A DNA stretch of 64,000 nt from JAYEIA01 sp964472505 (lineage in GTDB: Bacteria > Bacteroidota > Bacteroidia > Bacteroidales > JAADGE01). The stretch is taken from contig CAYYQW010000007.1 of assembly GCA_964472505.1 (NCBI GenBank), positions 17,182-81,181 on the forward strand. Reading direction: 5' to 3'. A program made the translations under genes and the position numbers. Shown here one piece after another: positions 54,501-61,969 of the stretch. The notes under the pieces were generated by a model, which was not told the origin of the DNA, did no database searches, and was given only the letters and a program-made list of their open reading frames with translations. The first letter of the stretch is position 1; each line of letters begins with the position of its first letter.

Positions 54501-54628
54501 TTTCCCGGATTATAAACTTTATTAAACGCCTCAAATGCTTTATTTACTTTCTCTGTATCAAGGTTGTTTAAATGTTTTTGTATGACTGATTTTTGAAAAA
54601 TTTGCATTTTAGTTAGTGTCGTGGACAT
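51503..54628 (-). CDS. Type IIG-like restriction-methyltransferase (Eco57I family)
   Basis: 1041 aa. The N-terminal endonuclease domain has a PD-(D/E)xK pattern: Asp94 in KKADGAIL and Glu108-x-Lys110 in AVIELKSTK. After a helical connector, the gamma/N6-adenine methyltransferase domain has motif I DPACGSGAFLNQ (about residue 452), LFGVDINQESVEIAKLSLWL, and motif IV GNPPY (about 575). The C-terminal ~350 residues match target-recognition domains of Eco57I/BREX PglX-like proteins. A single chain with all three activities methylates its site and cleaves unmodified DNA. The ATG at 54628 was chosen; one at 54607 is possible. Confidence 0.9.
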   Translation of the reverse strand: MSTTLTKMQIFQKSVIQKHLNNLDTEKVNKAFEAFNKVYNPGKIKQIKTLKEEEYQTQFLQDIFEKVFGYTLKPKDNFNLVREKKNVTDGKKADGAILHNEKVLAVIELKSTKTKDLTSITQQAFNYKNNQPGCKYVITSNFQKLRFYIDYANEYEEFDLFALQRADFDLLYLILSKENIFADLPQTLKNETRFHEQKVSENLYNDYSDFKYKIFDNLIKNNPQYDKLTLFEKSQKLLDRLLFIFFAEDSGLLPANSISRIIERYDKLVEEDAYKPLYDIYKQYFGYMNKGRKGKKSTDDIPAYNGGLFAPDEILDSITIDDEILKNDSLKLSAYDFNTEVDVNILGHIFEHSLNEIEEVEKQLSETDDVKVVKTSRRKKDGVFYTPKYITQYIVENTLGKLCEQKRKEEGIFDIEFDETYQAKKGLSKKGKELFEKLTAYKDWLLSLKIVDPACGSGAFLNQALNFLITEHHKMDEIIAELTGDAIGLFDTDKAILENNLFGVDINQESVEIAKLSLWLRTAQKGRKLSHLNNNIKVGNSLVDETMLNYRKSFNWKDEFADIMQNGGFDVVIGNPPYIKEYTNRQAFTGLHEHYCYQGKMDLWYFFGALALEIVKKDSGLIGYIAPNNWITNSGASKFRNIVLDKGKLIEFIDFGNFKVFDTAGIQTMIYIMQRTDDNENYEFEYSKIIDSKIDHTTNQQFLEKAEDEHFQYFTTKIDKQEYLNKTLHFINASVGKVIDKIAEKQNFTLDKKEVAQGIVPPQDFLNKKNKEILGKEFKVGEGIFNLSETEYKSLDLSEKEKELVKPFFTTNELGRFYGQPNNKYWVIYTDSSFKKPKTIEPYPNLKKHLDRFESVITSDNRPYGLHRAREEKFFKGEKIMSVRKCARPTFTFTDFDCYVSQTYFSIKPERLNLKYLTGLLNSKLIAFWLKYKGKMQGDNYQIDKAPLLNLPLIEPNTEKQTETADLVSQIIENKQKELDYSELLKQAKSTDNFDREIKLTKELETIKTDIQTAEKQIDTAVYKLYELSEKDIAMIEKEIK

Positions 54629-54808
54629 GCGCAATGGTTTAGTTGTGTGTTTATTATTCAGTCATAAAATTAGTAATTTTTTATGAATTGCAAAATGGGG
54701 TATGGGTTTTTTCGCGGTTTATTGGTGTGGGCAAGTCATTCTGTCCCGAATTGTTTTGCAGCTAATTGATGCGATGGCCGTTAATCGGTTAAATGTGAAT
54801 CTGCGGGT

Positions 54809-55252
54809 CTATGGAAATATAATTTCTTTAGTAAAAAAATCAATTATTTTATTTTCTTCTTCGTTCAAACTTACCTGCACCATATTTTCTTTTTCTTTAC
54901 ATGCCTTATAATCAATCAGGAGCTGTTTTTGTTCAGCCTTACTTACTGAACTTTGAGAACGCCTGCCGGTTTTAGGATAAATATAAAGAAAATCAAAGGA
55001 ATCATTTTTGATAAGAAGATAAAAATACGCTCTGTAACCGCTGCTTTTGCCGACGTTCTTCTTCTTAATTCTTTTTTTTAAGAAAATATTTTCGCTTGAA
55101 TTATTTAATTTTGAAGTTCCCCGGGAAATAATCTCTTCTTTTGATTTTGTTAATATTTGTTCAATGAAGAGTTTTTCAAGCTCACTGTGAGCCTTACTTT
55201 TCAGTAGTTTTATGAATGCTTCAATAAAGGTTTCCGAAAAGAAAAAAGTCAT
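54809..55252 (-). CDS. RelE/Gp49-like toxin candidate
   Basis: 147 aa. The central part GKSSGYRAYFYLLIKNDSFDFLYIYPKTGRR matches the RelE-superfamily core, in which G-K-S-G-G-x-R is followed by two strands and a -Y-x-K- motif. C-terminal helices with ENMVQVSLNEEENKIIDFF extend it. Toxins of this group cleave mRNA on the ribosome. The partner gene lies 8 bp upstream in the same transcript, but is not a recognisable DNA-binding antitoxin. The intervening 54629-54808 stretch holds no gene. Confidence 0.55.
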   Translation of the reverse strand: MTFFFSETFIEAFIKLLKSKAHSELEKLFIEQILTKSKEEIISRGTSKLNNSSENIFLKKRIKKKNVGKSSGYRAYFYLLIKNDSFDFLYIYPKTGRRSQSSVSKAEQKQLLIDYKACKEKENMVQVSLNEEENKIIDFFTKEIIFP

Positions 55253-55260
55253 GCCAAGTC

Positions 55261-55704
55261 TTAAAGGTTTTCAGAGAGTTTCATAAACTCACTGTCTTTT
55301 CTCAAGTCAAAGATTACTTCTTTTACTTCCAATAAAGAATCTTCAAAATCATCAATTGCCGCCTTGAAGTTTCTCAAAGTATTTTTAAAGGTTTTATCAG
55401 AAAGTATTTTTGTAAAGCCGGCATAGCTTTTTAAAGCCTCTTTATGTATTTTGTGCCCGGCTTCAAGAATTTCACGGACGATTTGTTCGTCTTCGGCTGT
55501 TTTAACTTCAACCCAAGTTACGAGTAAAACAACTTCATCTAATTTTTCAATCAGCTTGGTTGCCTTTTCAATAGGTTTCTTAATTTGATTGACGGTATCA
55601 AGAAAAATATTAATCTTTTGCTCTTCTGAAAGTTGAGTTTTTTCAAAAGACTGCACTAAATTATCGGTGCGCTCTTTTATTGAACTAATCGTATCGGTGA
55701 GCAT
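55261..55704 (-). CDS. All-helical protein, putative partner of the RelE-like protein
   Basis: 147 aa, predicted helical from end to end (MLTDTISSIKERTDNLVQSFEKTQL, EDEQIVREILEAGHKIHKEALKSYAG, FKNTLRNFKAAIDDFEDSLLEVKEVIFDL). No helix-turn-helix or other DNA-binding motif is visible and I recognise no family. The gene starts the transcript and ends 8 bp before the RelE-like gene, the classic antitoxin-first order. It could instead be a structural or helical-bundle defence component. Confidence 0.5.
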   Translation of the reverse strand: MLTDTISSIKERTDNLVQSFEKTQLSEEQKINIFLDTVNQIKKPIEKATKLIEKLDEVVLLVTWVEVKTAEDEQIVREILEAGHKIHKEALKSYAGFTKILSDKTFKNTLRNFKAAIDDFEDSLLEVKEVIFDLRKDSEFMKLSENL

Positions 55705-55880
55705 TTTTTCCTTTTTCTTTAATTATTACAAAGTATGATTACTCTATAACGCAAACATACAACAAAATATATTCAATTTTGATAAAAACTTGTTAAAAAG
55801 TGTTTGATAAGTCATTAGCAGATGCTTCTTTGCTTACTTTTCCGCTTTCGGCAGTTATTTCTTTAACAAACTTCAATCGT

Positions 55881-55911
55881 TACCACAAGCCGATTCGGAA
55901 ACGAGGCGGCT
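55881..55911. other. Right direct repeat of the island (putative attachment site)
   Basis: A 31-bp match to 47162-47192 with one substitution; the first 25 bp are identical. Upstream bases do not match the tRNA, so no second tRNA exists here. The remaining 55705-55880 and 55912-55975 hold no convincing gene. Confidence 0.6.
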
Positions 55912-55975
55912 GTTTCTTTATTTGTCTGAAAACTGTTTCTAAAAACAGCCACAATTTATGCCTGACAAATAATTT

Positions 55976-56776
55976 TTATCTGATTGAATCTGCCGGCAGC
56001 GGGCTTTTTGGATTACAAAAAACGGTATCGCAGACTTTATACTTTGGCCCGCAGTCGTGTGAGAAATGCCACCATTCTGAGTTTATACCGATAAAATGAT
56101 TCTGTGTCATAACTCTTCTCAGCAGCATTCTGTTTTGAAATATTGTATCATTAAATCCCCTGTAAAATGTACGACTTTGTGCGCTTATATCATCATGGCT
56201 CGTACCCATGTCAATTTCATTTCCCTCAAGGTCAGTTAGGGTCAGATCAATTGCACTGCCTCTGTTATGCCGTGAGCCGGTTTTAGGATCGGCAATAAGT
56301 CCCGGAACGGGATATTTTTCCCACATTAATTTTTAAACGGAAAGCGGCCTGTAGCAGTCCCAGATCTTCATTTTGTAACCTAATTTTTTAAATGCTGTCT
56401 GTGCTTTCAGAAGGTCTTTCAGAACTTCATACCGCAGCATGCACTTTGCACAAGGGTATAAAACACTGTCCAATAAGTTATCTTTTTCGGCATATTTCAT
56501 GTCAATAATAAATTCATCAGAAAACAATGTAATATCAATAAACTCTCCGTCTTGAAAATTGGCGTTTAAAGTATCTAAAATCTGAGTTTGCAAACGGTCG
56601 GCTTTGGGCTTTGGAAATGAATCCTTTATGCTGACTTTTTGTGCAAGCGTATCACTTTTTGCATTCATGCCGGTTTGCTTATTGTTGCAGGAAGAAAGCA
56701 AAAATAAAGGTGCAATTAAGATGAAATATAGTTTCACGGAACTGAAATATTTCTTAATTTTATACATCATAAGCAT
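55976..56776 (-). pseudogene. VanX-like D-Ala-D-Ala dipeptidase gene split by one in-frame stop
   Basis: A lipoprotein signal (LFLLSSCNNKQ) and the N-terminal VanX half end ...KIWDCYRPLSV, then TAA (56333-56335), and the same frame continues KLMWEKYPVPGLIADPKTGS. The family normally has Gln at this spot (RPLSVQ-x-x-MW), so CAA to TAA, a single C-to-T change, explains the break. Both catalytic parts are intact downstream: SRHNRGSAIDLTL (zinc His and Asp) and SEWWHF (Glu and His). The enzyme would hydrolyse D-Ala-D-Ala in the periplasm. The second half could only be made by re-initiation at the ATG at 56326, without the signal. Confidence 0.85.
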
Positions 56777-56860
56777 TAAATAGTTTTCTTACAACCCAAT
56801 AAACCTGAATTTGTTAGTACAAAAATTAACCAAATATATAAAAAGAAGGAGAAATAAATA

Positions 56861-57305
56861 ATGAGAAAATATTTTTTACCAATCACCATTCTAAGCTTTA
56901 TCATTTTATTATCTTCATGTTATGAGGGATATACTTCGGAGGAGGGAGACCCGCTAAAAAAAAAATTGCCGCCGGAGAAACTAAAAGAACTTAGCGTGAA
57001 TCCGGATTCTTCAATATGGATTATTGATGTCAGACCGGAAAAAATCATATAAAGAAGGGCACATACCAACAGCAAAATCTTATGCTTCTTCCGTAATTAC
57101 GGATAGATTAGATGAACTTCCAAAGAACCAATATTTAATTATATACTGTGAAACAGGCGGAAGAGCTCAGAGTGTAATCAAGAAGTTGGAAAAACAAGAA
57201 TATACAAAAATGATGAATTGGGGTGGCTATACAAGATGGCTTATGAGTTGGTTGAAGAATAAACAGAATTTGTTTGTAAACTCCGATTTAATCATAAATT
57301 CGTAA
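56861..57305 (+). pseudogene. Rhodanese-like lipoprotein gene with a one-base frameshift
   Basis: Frame 1 (56861-57052) encodes a lipoprotein signal (LLSSC) and ends ...SIWIIDVRPEKII and a stop. The continuation in another frame gives SYKEGHIPTAKSY ... LIIYCETGGRAQSVIKKLEK ... NWGGYTRWL, with the catalytic Cys of a rhodanese. Deleting one A from the A6 run at 57039-57044 restores IIDVRPEKSYKEGHIPTAKSY, a normal single-domain rhodanese. A second run of ten A lies earlier in the gene. Sulfurtransferase activity in the periplasm would be expected if intact. Confidence 0.85.
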
Positions 57306-57503
57306 GAAACGCTCCGCTAAGCTATACTTTTTCGTATAAAGGTACAACACTCGTATAAGACAGGTTTCTGAGTTTATTTTTTGATGGAATTTGAATTATA
57401 AGTTATTGATTTAGAGTGTTTTGTGCATTTTTGTCATTCAGACGGAATATTGATAAAACAGAAAATGATTGTTTAACTTGGACTTGATAAACCGGAAAAT
57501 ATT

Positions 57504-57974
57504 CTACATGGGTAAATAAATCCCAATTGAATACAACAAAATAACCGGCATGAGTTCTTTATCGTCCGGGTAGGCCGGGCCTTTGCGAATAGGTGAGCCC
57601 ATTCCTATTTGAAACGTAAACAATTTGCGTGCTCTGAAGACATAGGTAGGGCCAATAATGTCCTGATAGAAGCTCTCATGAAGGCCTTGATGCCAATACT
57701 GCAATGATAAGTATGAGCTGCGGACGGACGGTTTGAAATGATAATTTATTCCCCCGCCAAATGATACCAAACCGGCTCCGATTTGTAAACCCAATTTATT
57801 AGTAACTAAAAACTCTACATCCACGCCAACAAGGCCGCCGCCGCCTTGAAGAAAACCAAAAGTTACTGCGTTTCGTTTTTCGATTGGCTGATTGTCATAA
57901 TCACCCGGAAATGATTGTGCATGAAGAATGAATGTGTAGCATAAAACGATAATACTTAGGACGGTTTTTTTCAT
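57504..57974 (-). CDS. Small outer-membrane protein, hypothetical
   Basis: 156 aa. A signal peptide (MKKTVLSIIVLCYTFILHAQ) precedes a glycine-rich beta pattern: VTFGFLQGGGGLVGVDVEFLVTNKLGLQIGAGLVSFGGGINYHF, then YLSLQYWHQG and KLFTFQIGMGSPI, ending SIGIYLPM. This fits a small membrane barrel, although the last residue is Met. The longer frame start upstream is unlikely. Function unknown. The 57306-57503 spacer holds no gene. Confidence 0.6.
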   Translation of the reverse strand: MKKTVLSIIVLCYTFILHAQSFPGDYDNQPIEKRNAVTFGFLQGGGGLVGVDVEFLVTNKLGLQIGAGLVSFGGGINYHFKPSVRSSYLSLQYWHQGLHESFYQDIIGPTYVFRARKLFTFQIGMGSPIRKGPAYPDDKELMPVILLYSIGIYLPM

Positions 57975-58121
57975 AAGAATTAATCTTAGTGTTTGTTTGA
58001 AGATAGGGTTTCCGGATGCAAAAATAGTCAAAAAAAATAAGCACCTTGTAAGTAGGAACTCATAAAATTGTGTTTTTCAGCAGATTTACAAAATTTATCA
58101 GATACTGCCTCCTTTGGTTTT

Positions 58122-58206
58122 ATTTCTCAATAAACGCTCCTAAATTTTCTATCTCAGTATAAATTATTGCAGAACGGTGCCGGTAATCATTCTCAGGGGC
58201 ATAACG
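58122..58206 (-). pseudogene. Relic fragment of a third Fe-S protein paralogue
   Basis: On the minus strand this reads YAPENDYRHRSAIIYTEIENLG, close to MTPENGSCHRSALVYTDIENLG in the intact gene at 58871-59815; DNA identity is high over about 80 bp. No flanking homology remains. The rest of 58032-58295 has no gene. Confidence 0.7.
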
Positions 58207-58295
58207 AAAGCCGCTGAAATAATAATTTATTACTACATATCTTACTGCGGCCGGATCTGAATTACGGATTTGGCCGTTTTTTTATACATAAAAAA

Positions 58296-58700
58296 ATGAA
58301 ACATTTATTTACACTTATAGCCGTAGCATTATCAATTAATCTTTTTGCAAACCCAACCGTAAGCACCATTAATCAGCTTACTAATACCGACGATGTGGTG
58401 TATTTCATGAAAAGCTTCAGCATTGATAATAACGGAAACCTTAAGGGAATTGATGTTCAGGGAGAAGCGCAGAGTTTTTCTGCCAATGAAATTCAAAGCC
58501 CGGTAATTGACGGAGAAAGCTTAAAAGCCCATCGGACAAACACACTCAGCTCAGTAGTAAACTCTGACGGTGTGTTATACCATTTTGAAACGCTTGAATT
58601 TGGCGATAATTACTTCCTTTCCGGAACGGATGTGCAAGCTACGCAGCATCATTTTACAAGAGACGAGATTAAAAGTTTTACAATCAATACCAACAAATAA
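58296..58700 (+). CDS. Small secreted protein, hypothetical
   Basis: 134 aa. Signal peptide MKHLFTLIAVALSINLFA, then a small domain with two related halves: VVYFMKSFSIDNNGNLKGIDVQGEAQSFSANEIQSPV and VLYHFETLEFGDNYFLSGTDVQATQHHFTRDEIKSF. The duplicated G-x-D-V-Q-x-x-x-x-x-F-x-x-x-E-I pattern suggests a two-repeat beta protein. Function unknown. It is followed by a strong terminator. Confidence 0.6.
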   Translation: MKHLFTLIAVALSINLFANPTVSTINQLTNTDDVVYFMKSFSIDNNGNLKGIDVQGEAQSFSANEIQSPVIDGESLKAHRTNTLSSVVNSDGVLYHFETLEFGDNYFLSGTDVQATQHHFTRDEIKSFTINTNK

Positions 58701-58732
58701 AATCAGATAAAAACAGCGTTTAAAGTTTTAGG

Positions 58733-58766
58733 GCAAAGCCGGGATTTTATTCGGCTTTGCTTTTTG
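58733..58766 (+). terminator. Strong terminator after the small secreted protein
   Basis: A 9-bp perfect stem GCAAAGCCG/CGGCTTTGC with a 10-nt loop, followed by five T. Confidence 0.9.
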
Positions 58767-58870
58767 GAAATTTCCCATAAAGTTAAAATCTCCTTTTAAA
58801 TCATCAATCCGTTGAATTTTTATTATTGCTCTAAGCTGTGCGCTCGAATACGTTCAGAACGGGCAACTGA

Positions 58871-59815
58871 CTATACCGCTTTCCGGCGTTTCGTTAATTT
58901 TCTCATGTAATTATGATGAATTTTTTCGTATCCTATCTTCGTAAAGGGACATTCTTTGATACAGACCCCACAACCATACGTTTTGAAACCTTCGCAGCAT
59001 TTGTCATAATCTATTGACATCACATTACCAAATGAATCAATTTTTGGTTTTTCAAAAATAGCATTTGTCGGACATTTTTTTATACATTTCCCACAGTTTG
59101 AACAGAATTCAGCTATCCATGAATGATCGCTTTTTTTCTCAATAAATGTGCCTAAATTTTCTATGTCAGTATAAACTAATGCAGAACGGTGACAGGAACC
59201 ATTCTCGGGAGTCATTAACATACCGTGCCTTCCGATATAACCTAAGCCTGCATTCATTCCGGCTTTGCAATAATCTACCGAACCACCCATAGAATGATTT
59301 GGAACAGCATTGTAACCATTTTTACGCAAAAACTCTGAAATTTTATTTACTGCTCTTCCGGTTTCTCCATACACACGCATTACTTCAATCTGCGCTTCCA
59401 TACTCGGGGCTGTTTCAAATGTTTGTTTGTCCATATTTATGGTGATTATGAGAGCATTTTTAAAGGGCAAACCTTTATCCTGAAATACATAATCCGGGAC
59501 TATCTTAAGATAACCATAGGATACAATGCTTAATTCCTCCATCAAAATTTTCAACCGGTCAAAATCGGGTTTAGATATTTTCGCTTTACTTGGAGCAGTT
59601 ATGTCAGTTGATTTTATCAGTTTAACTGATTTGTTTAGACTTTTAATTAATCTAATCAGTCTCCCGATATTTGATAATATTTTAAGTACATCTTTCCCTC
59701 TAAAGGTTTTACCTTTGGCATACGGCTGTTTTTTTACAGACTTTTCAGATGGGAATACTTTTGCAATTTTTGTCAATGCAACATCTTGTGGCTTAACTAT
59801 ATCATTTAAATCCAT
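58871..59815 (-). CDS. Fe-S protein related to QueG/reductive dehalogenases, copy 1
   Basis: 314 aa. The middle has AGLGYIGRHGMLMTPENGSCHRSALVYTDI, which resembles the cobamide-handling region of epoxyqueuosine reductase and reductive dehalogenases. The C-terminal ferredoxin part has CSNCGKCIKKCP and a second cysteine set CCEGFKTYGCGVCIKECP, for two [4Fe-4S] clusters. There is no signal peptide. It probably performs a cytoplasmic redox reaction, possibly with a corrinoid, but the substrate is unknown. The paralogue at 59820 lies 4 bp upstream in the same transcript, and a TetR regulator lies beyond. Confidence 0.75.
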   Translation of the reverse strand: MDLNDIVKPQDVALTKIAKVFPSEKSVKKQPYAKGKTFRGKDVLKILSNIGRLIRLIKSLNKSVKLIKSTDITAPSKAKISKPDFDRLKILMEELSIVSYGYLKIVPDYVFQDKGLPFKNALIITINMDKQTFETAPSMEAQIEVMRVYGETGRAVNKISEFLRKNGYNAVPNHSMGGSVDYCKAGMNAGLGYIGRHGMLMTPENGSCHRSALVYTDIENLGTFIEKKSDHSWIAEFCSNCGKCIKKCPTNAIFEKPKIDSFGNVMSIDYDKCCEGFKTYGCGVCIKECPFTKIGYEKIHHNYMRKLTKRRKAV

Positions 59816-59819
59816 GACA

Positions 59820-60770
59820 CTATATGTTTTTAGGTTTTAAAAATTTATTTTTTATTTTTTCGTAATTCCCGAGAATGAATGGGCATGAAGCAATACATGC
59901 GCAACAGTTTTTTGAGAAATGAGGAGCACATTTCTCCCGTTCTATAAATTGAGGATAACCGTCTTCTAATGTTTTTGTTTCCGACAGAATAGCATTTCCC
60001 GGACAGTGTTTTACACAATTATTGCAAGTTTCGCAAAAATCTTTAATCCATAAATGTTCGTTTTCATCCAATGTTTTGAGAGGCAAATTATCTGCATCAA
60101 TAAAAACGGCTGCAATTCTTTGCGAAGCACCAAATTCGGGAGTAATCAGAAGACCGTTTTTACCTGTGGCGCCAATTCCGGAATTTTCAGCCACCGGAAC
60201 AGAATTAATATCACCGCCGATTGCAGGTGAGGGATGGCAGTTGATTCCCCGTTCTCTCAAAAAGTAGGCTAATTTATTTACAATAACGCCTAAACTTGAA
60301 TAAGTACGCCAAATTTCACCGGTTGCTGATGCAGAAGGAGCCGATTTAATGGCAGTTTTATCCATATTCATTGTCAGCATCATTGCATTGCCATACAGTA
60401 TTTCAAAATCTTTGAATATAAAATCAGGATTTACTTTTGTATATCCGATTTGCGAAACACCTAAGTCTTTTGCATAATTTTCTAATTCTTTAAGAGTTCG
60501 GGCATCAATATTTTTTTTGCCTTTTTTGGGGTTTTGAGTTAATTCTTTGGCACTTTTTCTCATCTCTTTTATCGAAGCAAGCAATGCCGGCTTTGTTTCG
60601 CTAAAAGAATTTAACTTATCTTTTATTCTTCCGTATTGCATCAAAACTAAAGGTATCATAACAGCTTTTCGGGCATTTTTACTGCTTTTTACCGGTTTAT
60701 CCGTTTTTTTTATCCAATGCGATGCACTAAGAAAAAAAGGGGGCTTTCGCATTAATTTATAAAGTTTCAT
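59820..60770 (-). CDS. Fe-S protein related to QueG/reductive dehalogenases, copy 2
   Basis: 316 aa from the ATG at 60770. It shares the plan of copy 1: NAMMLTMNMDKTAIKSAPSASATGEIWRTYSSLG, GIGATGKNGLLITPEFGASQRIAAVFID, and cysteine sets CETCNNCVKHCP and CAPHFSKNCCACIASCP for two [4Fe-4S] clusters. The in-frame upstream extension (27 residues) lies wholly in the 85-bp leader repeat and is not counted. A TetR-type palindrome (60885-60900) stands just upstream of the leader repeat, so the two Fe-S genes are likely one TetR-controlled operon. Confidence 0.75.
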   Translation of the reverse strand: MKLYKLMRKPPFFLSASHWIKKTDKPVKSSKNARKAVMIPLVLMQYGRIKDKLNSFSETKPALLASIKEMRKSAKELTQNPKKGKKNIDARTLKELENYAKDLGVSQIGYTKVNPDFIFKDFEILYGNAMMLTMNMDKTAIKSAPSASATGEIWRTYSSLGVIVNKLAYFLRERGINCHPSPAIGGDINSVPVAENSGIGATGKNGLLITPEFGASQRIAAVFIDADNLPLKTLDENEHLWIKDFCETCNNCVKHCPGNAILSETKTLEDGYPQFIEREKCAPHFSKNCCACIASCPFILGNYEKIKNKFLKPKNI

Positions 60771-60851
60771 GGGTAAATAATTTTGTAAGAAATTGATTTT
60801 CATTCTCTTTTGTGAACCGTCCGGCCGCTTGGAGCGGTCTGACGGATTCAC
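60768..60851 (-). repeat. 85-bp leader repeat, copy 2 (before the Fe-S protein genes)
   Basis: The reverse complement of this stretch matches 35287-35371 at about nine positions in ten, from the CCGT-x-AGACCGCTCCAAGCGG hairpin through the TTTAC-x-CATGAAA at the gene start. The hairpin here has one changed arm base. Confidence 0.7.
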
Positions 60852-60884
60852 GGATGTTACATAATAAATAAATTACAGATTAAA

Positions 60885-60900
60885 GCAAGTAATTGCTTGC
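60885..60900. promoter_or_regulatory. TetR operator candidate upstream of the Fe-S operon
   Basis: GCAAGTAATTGCTTGC differs by one base from the palindrome at 61496-61511 upstream of the tetR gene. Both are flanked by a CCTATAxGCAAG arrangement. Confidence 0.65.
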
Positions 60901-60918
60901 ATATAGGTGTAAAAAAAT

Positions 60919-61473
60919 TTAGTTTTTAAATTTGTCAATAATAAATGCCAAACAATCATCAAAATTTGGTGCAGGATTAAATATCTTTAAGAAATAAATA
61001 TTCATACACAATCCGTGAACGGATAACATATAACTTACTGCAAAAATTTCAGCTTTTTCCTTATTCATTTTTTGATTGTTGATTAAGTATTCTACAAATT
61101 TGTCTTTAACCATATTCGGCATTTTCTTAATATGCTGTCTGTTATTACTCATCTGAAATTCAAACAATTCAATTTTGAATATTTCAAGATTGTCTGTAAA
61201 TATTGATTGTAATAATTTTGCGATACCTAATAAATATTTCTCAAAAACCGGCTCATTTGGGTCAATAAAGTGCTTGATATTGGGTTTAGAAACAGAGTAA
61301 GTAATAACACTGTCGAACAAATTCTCTTTATTTTTAAAATGCCTGAAAATTGTAACTTCATTTACTTTTGCCTTTTCGGCTATTTCTCTGGTAGTTACAG
61401 CTTTAAACCCTTTTTGGGAGAACAATTTTTTTGCTGTTTCCAAAATATCTAATGCTTTTCCGGAATATTCCAT
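60919..61473 (-). CDS. TetR-family transcriptional regulator
   Basis: 184 aa. The N-terminal DNA-binding domain is ILETAKKLFSQKGFKAVTTREIAEKAKVNEVTIFRHFKNKENLF (residues ~9-52), a canonical TetR helix-turn-helix. The C-terminal ligand domain has no assignable ligand. Matching palindromes before tetR (61496-61511) and before the Fe-S operon (60885-60900) suggest it controls both, with autoregulation. Confidence 0.92.
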   Translation of the reverse strand: MEYSGKALDILETAKKLFSQKGFKAVTTREIAEKAKVNEVTIFRHFKNKENLFDSVITYSVSKPNIKHFIDPNEPVFEKYLLGIAKLLQSIFTDNLEIFKIELFEFQMSNNRQHIKKMPNMVKDKFVEYLINNQKMNKEKAEIFAVSYMLSVHGLCMNIYFLKIFNPAPNFDDCLAFIIDKFKN

Positions 61474-61495
61474 AATTCATTTTTTAAACCTATAC

Positions 61496-61511
61496 GCAAG
61501 TACTTGCTTGC
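61496..61511. promoter_or_regulatory. TetR operator candidate upstream of tetR
   Basis: GCAAGTACTTGC is a perfect 12-bp palindrome, extended by TTGC; it lies 23 bp before the tetR start. One base differs from 60885-60900. Confidence 0.65.
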
Positions 61512-61668
61512 ATGTTTCAAAAATATGAATATTTTTTTAAAAAAATCTGTCCGAATGATTTTTAATGCAATTAATTGTAACAGTAGATAAGGCTATAACG
61601 AGTTGATATATCGGAGAAGTGCCGGCGAAATATGCTTCACATTTCACAGGATAAATGAGCAGAAGTTT

Positions 61669-61737
61669 ACCCCGTATCGAACTGTGCCGGGGTCACAGCA
61701 GTTATCGGTAACGAGCCAAACGAGCGAAAACCGATAA
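61669..61737. ncRNA. Structured non-coding region, candidate RNA or repeat
   Basis: The 61512-61969 interval has no gene. It holds a 6-bp hairpin ACCCCG/CGGGGT (61669-61693), an overlapping alternative CTGTG/CACAG, and an 8-bp perfect hairpin TTATCGGT/ACCGATAA (61702-61737). No T-tract follows. It may be a regulatory RNA, a cassette-type repeat, or a terminator region after the RloB gene. No known RNA family recognised. Confidence 0.35.
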
Positions 61738-61969
61738 GTTTGGAGGTCTCATCCCGCAACTGACGGAAAGAAATAAACATTAAACGCTCAACACTGTGCG
61801 ATACAGCATAAAAATGCCACGGACACCCGGAATAATGTTTGAGGAGTGAAAGAAATTTTACTTTATTTTAATGAACAGGCGGATAGGAGACTCGGGTGGT
61901 GTGAGAGGTGCACCACCGGTAGCTCTATGGCTATTGGCCGCCTGCACGATTGGCAGTAGGCTTTTATTC

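Noticed and set aside
47187..55880. Prophage
   Set aside because: No structural, packaging, lysis or integrase gene is present between the repeats.
61600..61860. Group II intron or integron attC site
   Set aside because: No domain V-like motif, no reverse transcriptase and no paired GTTRRRY/RYYYAAC core could be identified; kept only as a structured region.
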